Shown: positions 15,260 to 24,143, counted from the first letter of the stretch. The stretch is DNA of 38,700 nucleotides from Flavobacteriales bacterium (GCA_019638085.1 JAHBUL010000014.1:68472-107171), one strand, 5' to 3'. The notes: generated by a model not told the origin, from the sequence alone. Numbers and translations are program-made.

Positions 15260-16231
15260 ATGTCCAACATCACCACCCTCTCGGAATTCATCATCGAACG
15301 CGAAAAGGATTTCCCTTTCGCCACCGGGGACCTTTCGCAACTGCTCACTTCCATCCGCTTGGCAGCCAAGCTGGTGAATCGGGAAGTGAACAAGGCCGGT
15401 CTGGTGACCGAGATCCTCGGCGAGGCCAACGCGCACAACATCCAAGGCGAGCAACAGCAGAAGCTCGACGTGTACGCTAACAACCGCTTCATCGCCGCGA
15501 TGCGCAACCAGGGCGCGGTCTGTGCCGTGGCCAGTGAGGAGAACGACGAGCACATCGTCTTCGACAACCCGGCTTCGTTGGACGGCAAGTACGTGGTGGC
15601 CATGGATCCGTTGGACGGCTCCAGCAACATCGACGTGAACGTTTCCATCGGTACGATTTTCTCCATCTACCGTCGCTTGGATCCCGCAAAAGTGACCATC
15701 GACGATTTCCTCCAACCCGGCAACCAGCAGGTAGCGGCCGGCTATGTGGTCTATGGCAGCAGCACCATGCTCGTATACTCCACAGGAAACGGCGTGAACG
15801 GTTTCACACTGGACCCCAGCATTGGCGTATTCTGCCTGAGCCATCCGAACATGCAGATACCCAAGGACGGGAGCATCTACTCGGTGAATGAGGGAAACTA
15901 TTTCGACTTCTCCGAGAACGTGCGGAATTACATCGATCGCTGCAAAAGGAAGAAGATGAGTGCTCGCTACATCGGCAGTTTGGTGGCGGACTTCCACCGC
16001 AACCTCCTGAAGGGCGGCATCTACATGTACCCCGGTACCAAGGACAAGCCGAACGGAAAGCTGCGTTTGCTGTATGAGGCCAATCCACTCGCCATGTTGA
16101 TCGAGCAGGCAGGCGGCAGCGCTACCGATGGCACCACCCGCATCCTGGACCTTCAGCCCACTGAGCTACACCAGCGCTGCCCCTTGTTCATCGGGAGCTC
16201 AACGATGGTGGAGGAGGTGATGAAAGGGTGA
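15260..16231 (+). CDS. fbp: Fructose-1,6-bisphosphatase, class I
   Basis: Fbp hydrolyses fructose-1,6-bisphosphate to fructose-6-phosphate, the committed step of gluconeogenesis, in the cytosol. The 323-residue protein has the class I metal and substrate motifs: Glu-Glu near 93-94 (ASEENDE), [20 protein letters not shown] (116-135) with Asp116 and Asp119, and [22 protein letters not shown] in the C-terminal half. The length is typical. The ATG at 15260 gives the usual short N-terminus. The upstream leader contains a perfect nine-base-pair hairpin and a possible promoter divergent to that of the GNAT-lysC pair. It ends 12 bases before a convergent secreted-protein gene. Confidence 0.96.
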   Translation: MSNITTLSEFIIEREKDFPFATGDLSQLLTSIRLAAKLVNREVNKAGLVTEILGEANAHNIQGEQQQKLDVYANNRFIAAMRNQGAVCAVASEENDEHIVFDNPASLDGKYVVAMDPLDGSSNIDVNVSIGTIFSIYRRLDPAKVTIDDFLQPGNQQVAAGYVVYGSSTMLVYSTGNGVNGFTLDPSIGVFCLSHPNMQIPKDGSIYSVNEGNYFDFSENVRNYIDRCKRKKMSARYIGSLVADFHRNLLKGGIYMYPGTKDKPNGKLRLLYEANPLAMLIEQAGGSATDGTTRILDLQPTELHQRCPLFIGSSTMVEEVMKG

Positions 16232-16243
16232 TCAGGAGCGACC

Positions 16244-16678
16244 TTACTCCACCACCATCCGCGCGATCAAAGCCCGCACCCGGATCCGGTCCGTCATTCC
16301 CGAGATACGGTACTCGGTCCGTGCGGTGAAGTTGATCACCAGGTCCATGTCATCTGCCACACCGAGGGTGAAAGGTCTTCCACCGGACCAGCCCATGGCC
16401 AGATGTTGCAAGCCCGGCAGATCCCGGAAGATGTGGCGCGCAGGTGCATAGCTCTGCATGGCCTCCGTGGCAGTGCTCATCCGCTGCCCTTTCACCACGG
16501 TGTACGGGGCATGGTCACGGTAAAGCTTCCAGGCCATCGCGTTCGCGGAAGCTGAGGAGTACTTCCCCGGAGGAAGTTTCTTGAACACGTGGATACTGTC
16601 GATGCGCTGGGACTGTGCTTGGCAGACAGCCGTGGTAAGGCAAAGTCCAAAGAGCAGAAGGAAGAGCAAGCGCGACAT
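16244..16678 (-). CDS. Small secreted protein of unknown function
   Basis: The 144-residue product, starting at the ATG at 16676-16678, begins with a clear signal peptide (MSRLLFLLLFGLCLTTAVCQAQ). The open frame extends upstream to 16738, but those 20 extra residues would bury the signal peptide. The mature part is about 120 residues of mixed alpha/beta composition with no motif I know. A Cys at residue 19 is near the cleavage site, but the preceding residues (Thr-Ala-Val) are not a good lipobox, so I regard it as secreted to the periplasm. It converges with fbp and diverges from the first beta-propeller gene. Confidence 0.7.
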   Translation of the reverse strand: MSRLLFLLLFGLCLTTAVCQAQSQRIDSIHVFKKLPPGKYSSASANAMAWKLYRDHAPYTVVKGQRMSTATEAMQSYAPARHIFRDLPGLQHLAMGWSGGRPFTLGVADDMDLVINFTARTEYRISGMTDRIRVRALIARMVVE

Positions 16679-16763
16679 GTGCTGCGAAGCTATCGGCACT
16701 TGGGGCGTGATCCGCAGGATGGATCGAACCTTTTTCAAACACAGCGGTACCGCACATACGGAT

Positions 16764-16771
16764 CATCTTTG
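16764..16771 (+). promoter_or_regulatory. Predicted -7 element of the first beta-propeller gene
   Basis: CATCTTTG, one mismatch from TAnnTTTG, ends only eight bases before the ATG. The identical octamer precedes the urea transporter gene at 19140. Confidence 0.4.
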
Positions 16772-16779
16772 CCCATAGC

Positions 16780-19032
16780 ATGAGAAAAGCCCTTACCCTC
16801 GCCCTGGTTGCCGTCTTCATTACCGCCAACGCGCAGCAATGGGAACTCACCACGGCCATCAAGACCCGCAGCAAGTTCCCGGCGGCGCACATGGTGAACG
16901 GCCAACGTGGATACGCACTGGACAATATGATGAATGCGATCCTGCGCACCAACGATGGCGGACGTACTTGGGAGCGCATGACCACCCTGGCGATCAACAC
17001 ACCCAATGCCTTGCACATGTGGGACGATCAGCGGGGAATCGTGGTGGGCAGCGGTGGCAGCCTGCATGTGACCCAGGATGGTTTCAGCACTTTCATCTCC
17101 ACCAACTCGAGCACCTTGGGCGTTTTGTACAGTGTGGCCTTCGCCAACGATACGCTGGGCCTGGTGGGCACCGGTGCCGGAGCCATACGCCGCACCACCG
17201 ATGGCGGCGCCACCTGGACCACCATGGCCAGTGGGGTTGGCACGAGCTACACGATCACCGACCTCGCCATGCCCAGCGTGGATACGGCCTTTGCCGTGGC
17301 GTATGGCGTGGGCGTGCTGCGCAGTACCGATGGCGGCCATACCTGGGCGAACACCGGCACACCCACGGGTATACGTGCATTGCATTTCACCGATGCCCTG
17401 AACGGGATCGTGGTGGGCAATGGTGGTGCGATCCTGCGCACGGCCGATGCGGGGAGTACCTGGGAAGTAATGGCATCCGGGGTGACGCAGAACCTGTTGG
17501 CGATCGATCGCAGCGGGGACGTGGTGCTGGCCGCAGGAAGCAGTGGGCGGGTGACCCGGAGCAGCGATGGTGGCACCACCTGGACCGCAATGACCGTGGG
17601 CTCCAATTTGATGACCCATCAGAGCATCGCCATCGCCGCTGACGGCAACGGATTCATCGGGACCGATGGGCGCATCTTCGGCACCACCGACCATGGCGTC
17701 ACATGGGAGCTCGTCCGCCCCGGCACCTACCACACTTTCCTGAACAAAGTGAGCTTCGCCAATGGCGACACCGGGGTGGCCGTAGGCTATGAAACCAGTG
17801 GTGGTATCGAGAACGGCCTGTTGCGCACGGTGGATGGCGGCCGCACCTGGCTCAACGCCAACGGCCTCGGCGGTCTGGGTGTGCATCTTCGGCCCGATGG
17901 CCTGGGCCTACAAGGTGGAAGCGTGGGCGCCAACGCCCGCACAAACGACTTTTTCGCAACCCGGCAGACACAAGGCGCACCCAACGTGGCGATCCGGGCC
18001 ACGTGGTGTTTCGGGGAGTACGACCACCTGGTGGCAGGTGGATATGTGAACGGTGGTTTCTACCGCACCACCAACGGTGGGGCCACTTGGCAGCACACGC
18101 CCAATGGCTCATCCAGCATCTTCGACCTTTACTTCATCAACGAACAGGTCGGGTTCGGAGTGGGCGGGGGCGGCCAGATATGGAAGAGCAGTGATGCCGG
18201 CCACACCTGGCAGCAGCTGCCCCATAGCACGGCCAACGACCAGTTCTCCGTGTTCTTCTTGAATGAACAGGTCGGCTGGACCGTGGGGGCCAACAGCGGG
18301 GCACGCACCACCGACGGTGGACAAACGTGGACCAACATGCCCGATATTCCCGGTTACGCCATGATGGTGCATTTCACCGGCCCGGACACGGGATATGTAG
18401 TGGGCAATTCCGGACAGACCGTGCGTAGCGTGGATGGCGGTGCCACTTGGCAGAACTTGATGCCCAGTATCACCAATGCCGTGATCAATGATGCCGCATA
18501 CTTGGATGGTGAGCTGGTATTGGTGGGGCGCTTCGGAGATATTTACCGCGGACGTGTGGCCTGCCCAAGCATTGCGGACGTTCCGCTCATCACATCAAGC
18601 GGTGAAAGCCTCTGCACCAGCACCAGCGGAACCGCGCAGTGGTACTTCAACGGCGATCACATTCCCGATGGCGACACACCTTGCATCGAAGCTGTGGAAG
18701 AAGGTTCTTACACCGTGATCACCACCGATGCGCTTGGTTGTGCCTCGACGATCTCCGCGCCTTTCCAAGTGATCCACACCGGCGTACCCGCCATCGAAAC
18801 CGGGACCAGTCGGCTCGTGCCCAATCCTGCAAGCGATCAGGTACGCATCGAACGTGCGGACAACAGACCAGCAATGCTGACGATCACCGATGTGCAAGGA
18901 CGGATCATCCGTCAGGAAACCATCAGCGGCACAAGCCACAATGTGGAACTGGCCGGCCTGAAAGCAGGGGTTTATCTACTGCGCATCGGCACAAGGACCG
19001 ATGTGGAAACGCTGCGTCTGGTGGTGGAATAG
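16780..19032 (+). CDS. Secreted YCF48/BNR-type beta-propeller protein with T9SS sorting domain
   Basis: The 750-residue protein has a signal peptide (1-18, ending Thr-Ala-Asn-Ala). A long region follows (20 to about 590) with at least eleven copies of a short motif of the type Thr-Asp-Gly-Gly-x-Thr-Trp, about 40-50 residues apart. Such repeats build BNR/YCF48-like beta-propellers. An Ig-like module follows (about 600-665, SGESLCTSTSGTAQWYFNG with two Cys pairs). The last 75 residues (from 676) form a type A T9SS C-terminal domain: RLVPNPASDQVRIE, LTITDVQGRIIRQE, LKAGVYLLRI. The protein is therefore exported by the Sec pathway, then across the outer membrane by T9SS and attached to the surface or released. 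The ligand is unknown. A paralogue lies at 20245-22443. Confidence 0.9.
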   Translation: MRKALTLALVAVFITANAQQWELTTAIKTRSKFPAAHMVNGQRGYALDNMMNAILRTNDGGRTWERMTTLAINTPNALHMWDDQRGIVVGSGGSLHVTQDGFSTFISTNSSTLGVLYSVAFANDTLGLVGTGAGAIRRTTDGGATWTTMASGVGTSYTITDLAMPSVDTAFAVAYGVGVLRSTDGGHTWANTGTPTGIRALHFTDALNGIVVGNGGAILRTADAGSTWEVMASGVTQNLLAIDRSGDVVLAAGSSGRVTRSSDGGTTWTAMTVGSNLMTHQSIAIAADGNGFIGTDGRIFGTTDHGVTWELVRPGTYHTFLNKVSFANGDTGVAVGYETSGGIENGLLRTVDGGRTWLNANGLGGLGVHLRPDGLGLQGGSVGANARTNDFFATRQTQGAPNVAIRATWCFGEYDHLVAGGYVNGGFYRTTNGGATWQHTPNGSSSIFDLYFINEQVGFGVGGGGQIWKSSDAGHTWQQLPHSTANDQFSVFFLNEQVGWTVGANSGARTTDGGQTWTNMPDIPGYAMMVHFTGPDTGYVVGNSGQTVRSVDGGATWQNLMPSITNAVINDAAYLDGELVLVGRFGDIYRGRVACPSIADVPLITSSGESLCTSTSGTAQWYFNGDHIPDGDTPCIEAVEEGSYTVITTDALGCASTISAPFQVIHTGVPAIETGTSRLVPNPASDQVRIERADNRPAMLTITDVQGRIIRQETISGTSHNVELAGLKAGVYLLRIGTRTDVETLRLVVE

Positions 19033-19102
19033 GAGGATGCATCTCACCGGTTGGATAATTTCCAGCGCTGTTCTACGGCACACTGCATGGACAGAAGTTC
19101 GG

Positions 19103-19117
19103 ATCCTGCTGCAGGAT
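19103..19117. terminator. Possible weak terminator hairpin after the first beta-propeller gene
   Basis: ATCCTG and CAGGAT pair around CTG, 70 bases after the stop codon. There is no T-tract, so a terminator role is doubtful. Confidence 0.2.
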
Positions 19118-19139
19118 ACCGCGTCCTTGTGAACCACAG

Positions 19140-19147
19140 CATCTTTG
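19140..19147 (+). promoter_or_regulatory. Predicted -7 element of the urea transporter gene
   Basis: CATCTTTG, one mismatch from TAnnTTTG, ends 15 bases before the ATG at 19163. It is the same octamer as that upstream of the first beta-propeller gene. Confidence 0.4.
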
Positions 19148-19162
19148 CGTCGGCGAGCTTCA

Positions 19163-20047
19163 ATGACAGCGAAACTACCGATCACCCTTCTGCGCGGCTT
19201 CGGCCAGATCATGCTGCAGGAGAATGCGGCCACGGGCTTGCTCTTTCTGGCGGGGATCACTTGGGCTTCACCCCTTATGGGGCTGGCGGCCTTGCTGGCG
19301 GTTTGCTGCGGCACGCTCACCGCGCATCTGCTGCGCTTTGGCAAGGAAAACACGGAGCAAGGGCTGTACGGTTTCAGTGCCGCCTTGGTGGGCGTGGCCT
19401 TGGTGCTCTTCCGTGGGCATGGCCCCTTCGTTTGGTTGGCTGTGATCGCAGGCTCAGCTCTTGCCGCTGCGCTCCAGCATGATTTCATCAAACGGAAAAT
19501 TCCCGTGTTCACCTTGCCCTTCGTGCTGGTCACTTGGCTGCTCTTGCTCCTGTTGCCGGTTCCGGTGGAAGCAGTTTCCACACCACTGCCCACGGTTCCG
19601 GGCGGGCCGTTGATCGCGGCCCTGGTGCGCGGTTTCGGGCAGGTGATCTTCCAGTCCGACCTTCTCGCTGGCCTGCTCTTTCTGGTAGCTGTGGCCGTGA
19701 ATTCGCGCATCGCCGCGCTCTTTGGTATTGCCGGAGCCTTGCTCGCCGCAGTGATCGCCTTAGGCAGTGCCGCCCCGGAAACCACGGTGGAGATGGGCCT
19801 TTGGAGCTACAACGCGGTGCTGTGTGCCATCGCCTTCGCGGGCACCAAGCCCAGGAACCTTGTGCTCTCCCTGATCTCCGTTCCGCTTGCTGTGCTCATC
19901 GGCTTGGCATGGCGCGAAGAATTCCTCCCCCAGTTCACATTCCCCTTCGTCGCAGCCGCCTGCATCAGTTTGCTGTTGGAGTATGTGCTACACAAGGTGA
20001 TCAAATGGGGAGGTCGCGCGAGCGGAGGTGGACGACCTGCGTTGTGA
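19163..20047 (+). CDS. Urea transporter (UT family)
   Basis: The 294-residue polytopic membrane protein shows the internal duplication of UT-family urea channels. LLRGFGQIMLQENAATGLLF (9-28) in the first half is repeated as LVRGFGQVIFQSDLLAGLLF in the second. Each half continues with the typical YGFSAALVGVAL / LWSYNAVLCAIAF segment, in which the Tyr-Asn/Ser region lines the pore. UT channels let urea pass the inner membrane down its gradient, usually to supply urease; no urease gene is in the window. The ATG at 19163 is preferred over a TTG at 19145 because the hydrophobic domain starts shortly after it and a promoter box lies upstream. The gene stands between two paralogous secreted-protein genes. 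Confidence 0.88.
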   Translation: MTAKLPITLLRGFGQIMLQENAATGLLFLAGITWASPLMGLAALLAVCCGTLTAHLLRFGKENTEQGLYGFSAALVGVALVLFRGHGPFVWLAVIAGSALAAALQHDFIKRKIPVFTLPFVLVTWLLLLLLPVPVEAVSTPLPTVPGGPLIAALVRGFGQVIFQSDLLAGLLFLVAVAVNSRIAALFGIAGALLAAVIALGSAAPETTVEMGLWSYNAVLCAIAFAGTKPRNLVLSLISVPLAVLIGLAWREEFLPQFTFPFVAAACISLLLEYVLHKVIKWGGRASGGGRPAL

Positions 20048-20195
20048 GCCCGCCGCATCCTGACGACAGGGACACATCGAAGAACTACACTCAATGCCGC
20101 TCCGAGCCGTTTGTGCGAAGTGATCGCCACGCTCCCAACTCCTACTGCCGTTCGAACACGTCCCATACCCGGAACCGATCACGGCAGATCGGGTG

Positions 20196-20203
20196 AACCT
20201 TTG
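20196..20203 (+). promoter_or_regulatory. Possible -7 element of the second beta-propeller gene
   Basis: AACCTTTG, one mismatch from TAnnTTTG, lies 41 bases before the ATG at 20245 in the 197-base intergenic space. Confidence 0.35.
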
Positions 20204-20244
20204 TCGTCCACACTTGTACATCACTTTCGGAAAATCCTTAGTCC

Positions 20245-22443
20245 ATGAGAATACTCCCTACCCTGCTCCTCATTTCCGTTCTCGCTTCCGCTAATGCCCA
20301 ATGGGAATTGTTGACACCCATCAAGAACACCAGCGAGTTCGAAGCCATTGAAATGGTGAACGATCTGGTGGGCTATGCGGCCGACCGGGCCTACGGAACG
20401 ATCCTGGCCACGGAGGATGGCGGTATCACCTGGGAGCGCCGGATCCACGGGATGAGCAATCGGGTGTTGGCGATGCAGATGTGGGATGAGCAGCGCGGGA
20501 TCGCGGTGGGCCAATTCGGCGCCGTGTATCGCACCACCGACGGGTTCCGCACTGTCACCGGCTCCAGCACCGGTGCCCAGAGCAACAACTGCGTGTTCTT
20601 CGTCAACGACACCTTGGGCTGGATCGGCAAGCAGGATGGCAAGATCTACCGCAGCACCGATGGTGGCGCCACCTGGAGCGCCATGCAGAGCGGACAGGGC
20701 ACAAGCAACTACATCACCGCCATCCAGTTCGTGGACACGCAGATCGGCTATGCCAGTTGCTACGGCGGCGGCAAAGTGCTGAAGAGCGTGGATGGTGGCC
20801 TCACGTGGGCGAGCATCGCACCCGAACCCTTGGTCTTCATCCGCGACCTGCACTTCTTCAACGCCCTCACCGGCGTAGCGGTGGGCCATGCCGGCCACGT
20901 GATCCGCACCACCGACGGTGGCGCCACATGGAACTTCATGCCGAGCAACACCACGTACAACATGGTAACGCTGTCCGTTCAAGGCAACCATTTGATAGCG
21001 GGCGGCTGGTGGGGCCATGTGATCCGCAGCAGCGATGGCGGCCTCACTTGGACCGAACAGATTTTTGGGCCGGAGCATAAAAGCTCCACCCTTACCCCGA
21101 GCGGTTTTGGCTTGATGGCCGGCATTGGCAAGATCTTCCGCACCACCGACTTCGGCGCCACTTGGACGCTGTTCAAGGACGGCACTTCATCCGCCGAGAT
21201 CAGCAAGCTGAGCTTCGCGGGCCTCACCGGCATCACCTCCAACGCACTGCGCACCACCGACGGGGGCGCTACGTGGGCGGACTCCGGTGCCGGCGGTGGG
21301 CTGGGCATCCACATCAATGCCAATGGCAGCGGAAGCCGCGGCGGTGGCGGCGGCACGTTCGCCCGCACCACGGACTTCTTCGCGACCTTCGACCCTGTCT
21401 TCACTGGCCCCAATGTGGCCATCCGCTGCACCTGGAGCTTGAGCGCATCCACGCATCTGGTGGGCGGCGGTCACGTGTACGGCGGCATCTACCGCACCAC
21501 CAACTACGGGAGCACATGGACGCTTGTGCTGGACCAAGGGAACATCCTCATCAGCGACCTCTGGTTCGTGAACGACACGCTGGGCTTCGCCGTGGGCGAG
21601 GACGGCAACAGCCACCGCACCCTGGACGGCGGCCTCACCTGGCAGAATATGGGCGGCAGCGGCGGACCCACCATCTTCTTCACGGATACCGAATACGGCT
21701 GGACCCGCATTGGCCGCACCACTGACGGTGGCGACACCTGGACCATGATGGGCGGCACACCACAAAGCACCGTGAGCATCTTCTTCACCAGCCGCGACAC
21801 CGGGTATGCCGTGGCCGCCAGCGGCCAGACCGTGCGCTCCTTGGACGGCGGGATCACGTGGGCGAACTTCCTGCCCGCGATCTACAACTCCGCGATCAAT
21901 GATGCGGCATACGTGGACGGCTACATCATCGCGGTGGGCGGCATCGGCGATATCCACAGATACCGCGTGGGTTGCCCCAGCACGCCCTGGATACCGGAAG
22001 TGACGGTGGACGGCCAGACGCTCTGCACAACCATCGACGGTACGGTGCAGTGGTACCGCAACGGCGTGCCCGTGGAAGGCGGCACGGAAGCATGTGTGGA
22101 TGCCGAGATCAGCGGCAGCTACACTGTGATCGTGACCGATGCATTGGGTTGCACCAGTGCACCCTCGGCACCGGTGCAGGTGATCCAAACGGGCGTGGCG
22201 GAACAGGTAGCGAACACCAGCCGACTCGTGCCCAATCCGGCAAGCGATAGGGTACGCATCGAACGTGCGAACAACGCACCCGCAACGCTGACGATCACCG
22301 ATGTGCAAGGACGAACTATCCGTCAAGAAGCCATCAGCGGTACCAGCCACAACGTTGAACTCGCGGGACTCAAAGCAGGGATCTATCTGCTGCGCATCGC
22401 CACGGCGAGCCAAGTGGAAACACTGCGTCTGGTGAAGGACTAG
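20245..22443 (+). CDS. Second secreted YCF48/BNR-type beta-propeller protein with T9SS sorting domain
   Basis: This 732-residue paralogue of the protein at 16780-19032 has the same order. A signal peptide (1-18) comes first, then about eleven Asp-Gly-Gly-x-Thr-Trp-type repeats (about 50-560) and an Ig-like module with paired Cys. From residue 658 there is a 75-residue T9SS type A domain. By hand, 62 of the last 75 residues are identical between the two proteins, while the propeller parts have diverged more. A Gly-rich run near residue 370 (SGSRGGGGGTFA) corresponds to GGSVGAN in the other copy. It is expected at the cell surface; the binding partner is unknown. The stop is followed closely by a GC-rich structured repeat. 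Confidence 0.9.
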   Translation: MRILPTLLLISVLASANAQWELLTPIKNTSEFEAIEMVNDLVGYAADRAYGTILATEDGGITWERRIHGMSNRVLAMQMWDEQRGIAVGQFGAVYRTTDGFRTVTGSSTGAQSNNCVFFVNDTLGWIGKQDGKIYRSTDGGATWSAMQSGQGTSNYITAIQFVDTQIGYASCYGGGKVLKSVDGGLTWASIAPEPLVFIRDLHFFNALTGVAVGHAGHVIRTTDGGATWNFMPSNTTYNMVTLSVQGNHLIAGGWWGHVIRSSDGGLTWTEQIFGPEHKSSTLTPSGFGLMAGIGKIFRTTDFGATWTLFKDGTSSAEISKLSFAGLTGITSNALRTTDGGATWADSGAGGGLGIHINANGSGSRGGGGGTFARTTDFFATFDPVFTGPNVAIRCTWSLSASTHLVGGGHVYGGIYRTTNYGSTWTLVLDQGNILISDLWFVNDTLGFAVGEDGNSHRTLDGGLTWQNMGGSGGPTIFFTDTEYGWTRIGRTTDGGDTWTMMGGTPQSTVSIFFTSRDTGYAVAASGQTVRSLDGGITWANFLPAIYNSAINDAAYVDGYIIAVGGIGDIHRYRVGCPSTPWIPEVTVDGQTLCTTIDGTVQWYRNGVPVEGGTEACVDAEISGSYTVIVTDALGCTSAPSAPVQVIQTGVAEQVANTSRLVPNPASDRVRIERANNAPATLTITDVQGRTIRQEAISGTSHNVELAGLKAGIYLLRIATASQVETLRLVKD

Positions 22444-22462
22444 ATCGAGAGCTTATCTATTT

Positions 22463-22634
22463 GGGCGTGCCCCTTGCCCCGCGCGAAGCCAACTCACGGG
22501 TCGGGCCATCCGCTATAGTCCCGCGCGGCCCGGCAGCGGTGGCGGCGCTCCGGTGTCACTCCTTCGTCGTGCCTCCTCGCTGCACGCCCCCACAAGCCTC
22601 GCCGCGCGGGAGCTGCCGCTCCTGTCCCTCACGC
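22463..22634 (+). repeat. 172-base GC-rich structured repeat of Bacteroidota type
   Basis: The stretch starts GGGCGTGCC and ends CCCTCACGC. The ends can pair (GCGTG at 22465-22469 with CACGC at 22630-22634). Inside are GGGTCGGGC near 22499 and two CCGCGCGG blocks (22521-22528 and 22612-22619) that can also pair. From memory, sequences of this pattern, with GGTCGGGC, ATCCGCTA and a CCGCT...CCCTCACGC end, are scattered between genes in many Bacteroidota; I could not search for this. It is non-coding here: an open frame crossing it joins the next gene only by accident. Whether it is an RNA, a mobile repeat or both is open. Confidence 0.55.
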
Positions 22635-22669
22635 ATTCCACCATAAGCTACCTTGGCATCACCCTACGC

Positions 22670-23068
22670 ATGCCACAGATCCAAGTCAGCCATTCCAAGT
22701 TTTCCGTTGCGGAGCGGCGTTCCAAACTGGCGCGCTGGTTCGATGCACGTGGCTTCATCCTCTCGGTATTCGACAAAGGCACATTGCGAGTCAGCACCTA
22801 CCGCATGGAGGAATTGATCGTCTTCAAGTTGAGCGAACGCAGCGGCTACCAAACCTTCTACAAGGAATCCTCCGAGGGTGCACTGCTCGTGTTCGAAGTC
22901 AGCGTGAGCGAGGAAAGCATTTCGTATGACGGCTATTGCCCGCTCCTGCTCTTCGGCATCTGGTCCAAGAAGCTAGCCTTCAAACAAGGTGCGAGCGGCC
23001 TGTTCAAGTACCGCGATGAAGGGTATCGCATCGAACAGCAATTCGTGGAAATGCTCCATCAGCTCTAG
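22670..23068 (+). CDS. Conserved-looking protein of unknown function
   Basis: The 132-residue product has no signal peptide or membrane segment. It begins MPQIQVSHSKFSVAERRSKL and has a mixed alpha/beta composition with many aromatic residues in the second half (YDGYCPLLLFGIWSKK). I recognise no family. The frame is open upstream to 22553, but that part is inside the GC-rich repeat. A TACCTTGG box (22649-22656) 13 bases before the ATG at 22670 supports the shorter start. Codon use resembles that of neighbouring genes, so I consider it real. It is followed after ten bases by the DUF1697 gene and probably cotranscribed. Confidence 0.7.
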   Translation: MPQIQVSHSKFSVAERRSKLARWFDARGFILSVFDKGTLRVSTYRMEELIVFKLSERSGYQTFYKESSEGALLVFEVSVSEESISYDGYCPLLLFGIWSKKLAFKQGASGLFKYRDEGYRIEQQFVEMLHQL

Positions 23069-23078
23069 TGCCAACCGC

Positions 23079-23624
23079 ATGGAAAAACCAACCACCTACC
23101 TCCTGCTCTTCCGTGGTGTTGGCGGTGCCACGCAGCTACCCGTAGCTCCCCTACGGGAGGCTTTGACGGAAGCTGGATTCATGGATGCCACCACCTACAT
23201 CAACAGCGGCAATGCATTGGTGCGCAGCACGCTTTCGCGGGAAAAGGTCATCGCGAAAGTGGCCAAGCTCTGCAAGGAGCAGTTCGGTTTTGAGAAGGCC
23301 ATCTTCGCTCCAACGGCCGAGGAATGGGCAACACTGATCGCCAACAACCCCTTCCCGAAAATGGCCGAAGGCAAGCACGTGCATGCCGCGCTGCTAGCGG
23401 AAGTGCCGGAAGCTTCAGCCATCAAAGCCCTCCTGAAATTCGCAGTGGAAGGTGAGGACCTGCGTGTGGTGGACCATGTCGCCTACATCCACACCCCGCA
23501 GGGCTTCGGCACAAGCAAGTTCGCCACCAAGTTCGACAAGGGCATCGGCGTGGTGAACACTGCGCGCAATTGGAATACGGTGCTGAAGATGCATGCGTTG
23601 GCGCAGGGCTTGCAGGGGAAGTGA
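23079..23624 (+). CDS. DUF1697 family protein
   Basis: The 181-residue cytosolic protein begins MEKPTTYLLLFRGVGGATQL, has TTYINSGNALVRST in the first third, and near the end AYIHTPQGFGTSKF and ARNWNTVLKM. These are the landmarks of DUF1697 (PF08002), a widespread family of unknown function. The ATG at 23079 is chosen by family alignment; an upstream extension to 22989 would run into the preceding gene. A degenerate second copy of the C-terminal third lies at 24191-24353. The gene probably shares a transcript with the small gene upstream. Confidence 0.88.
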   Translation: MEKPTTYLLLFRGVGGATQLPVAPLREALTEAGFMDATTYINSGNALVRSTLSREKVIAKVAKLCKEQFGFEKAIFAPTAEEWATLIANNPFPKMAEGKHVHAALLAEVPEASAIKALLKFAVEGEDLRVVDHVAYIHTPQGFGTSKFATKFDKGIGVVNTARNWNTVLKMHALAQGLQGK

Positions 23625-23777
23625 ACTTAGGGTGATCGGTCTATCGGAGCGACGTGATTCACGCCTCTGTTAAAAAACATATCAGTTCCACACTTCTAAA
23701 TTGCATAACTGAAAATTAGTGTGCGGATCCGGTACCGGCATTTTGCCGGAAACCTTAAAACACCCGCATCTGGTACA

Positions 23778-24098
23778 ATGAAAACGTTGAACATCGTTGC
23801 CGTACCTAGCGCGTCATTGCTCCTCGCAACAGCCTCACTCGCACAGTCACCACAAACCCAACCTCAGCAGCCGGTGGTCAAGAAAAGCACGCCAACGGCA
23901 CACCACACCACGAATACTGAGGCGCAGAAGTCAGCAGTGAAACCCGAGACCACCAAGAAAGAGGCCAGCACCACCGAAAAAAAGAAGTCCGATCAAAAGG
24001 GTGCTCCCGAAATGAAGTCCGAGACCCAAAAGGCCCAAGCCCACAAGCACGCGACCAAAAAGCCGGAAGCCCCGAAGGAGACCAAGGAGACGAAGTGA
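23778..24098 (+). CDS. Small secreted Lys/Thr/Pro-rich disordered protein
   Basis: The 106-residue product, from the ATG at 23778, has a signal peptide (MKTLNIVAVPSASLLLATASLAQ). After it come about 80 residues made almost only of Lys, Thr, Pro, Ala, Glu, Gln, Ser and His, with repeated Lys-Lys, Glu-Thr-Lys and Ala-His-Lys units. It is certainly unstructured and strongly basic. Similar small proteins are common in Bacteroidota and often interact with polyanions, but no function is established. The frame is open 19 codons further upstream; the signal peptide fixes the start. The preceding 150 bases are unusually AT-rich for the region and contain a CCGGCA/TGCCGG hairpin. Confidence 0.65.
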   Translation: MKTLNIVAVPSASLLLATASLAQSPQTQPQQPVVKKSTPTAHHTTNTEAQKSAVKPETTKKEASTTEKKKSDQKGAPEMKSETQKAQAHKHATKKPEAPKETKETK

Positions 24099-24143
24099 AA
24101 GTAAAAGTGAACGGATAGCAGTTGGTGTAGACCGGTCGAGCAT

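Noticed and set aside
16735..17886. Minus-strand open frame of 383 codons opposite the first propeller gene
   Set aside because: Same explanation: a His/Gly/Ala-rich shadow of a repetitive coding sequence.
21187..22413. Minus-strand open frame of 408 codons opposite the second propeller gene
   Set aside because: Antisense of repeated Asp-Gly-Gly-x-Thr-Trp codons gives an Ala/His/Val-rich translation without a signal peptide or domain; it reflects the repeats, not a gene.
16780..22443. Repeated Asp-Gly-Gly-x-Thr-Trp DNA considered as a DNA repeat array
   Set aside because: The repetition is explained by protein propeller repeats and follows codon boundaries.
22553..22669. Upstream extension of the small gene at 22670
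   Set aside because: The extension lies mostly in the GC-rich structured repeat and has the composition of a translated non-coding sequence.
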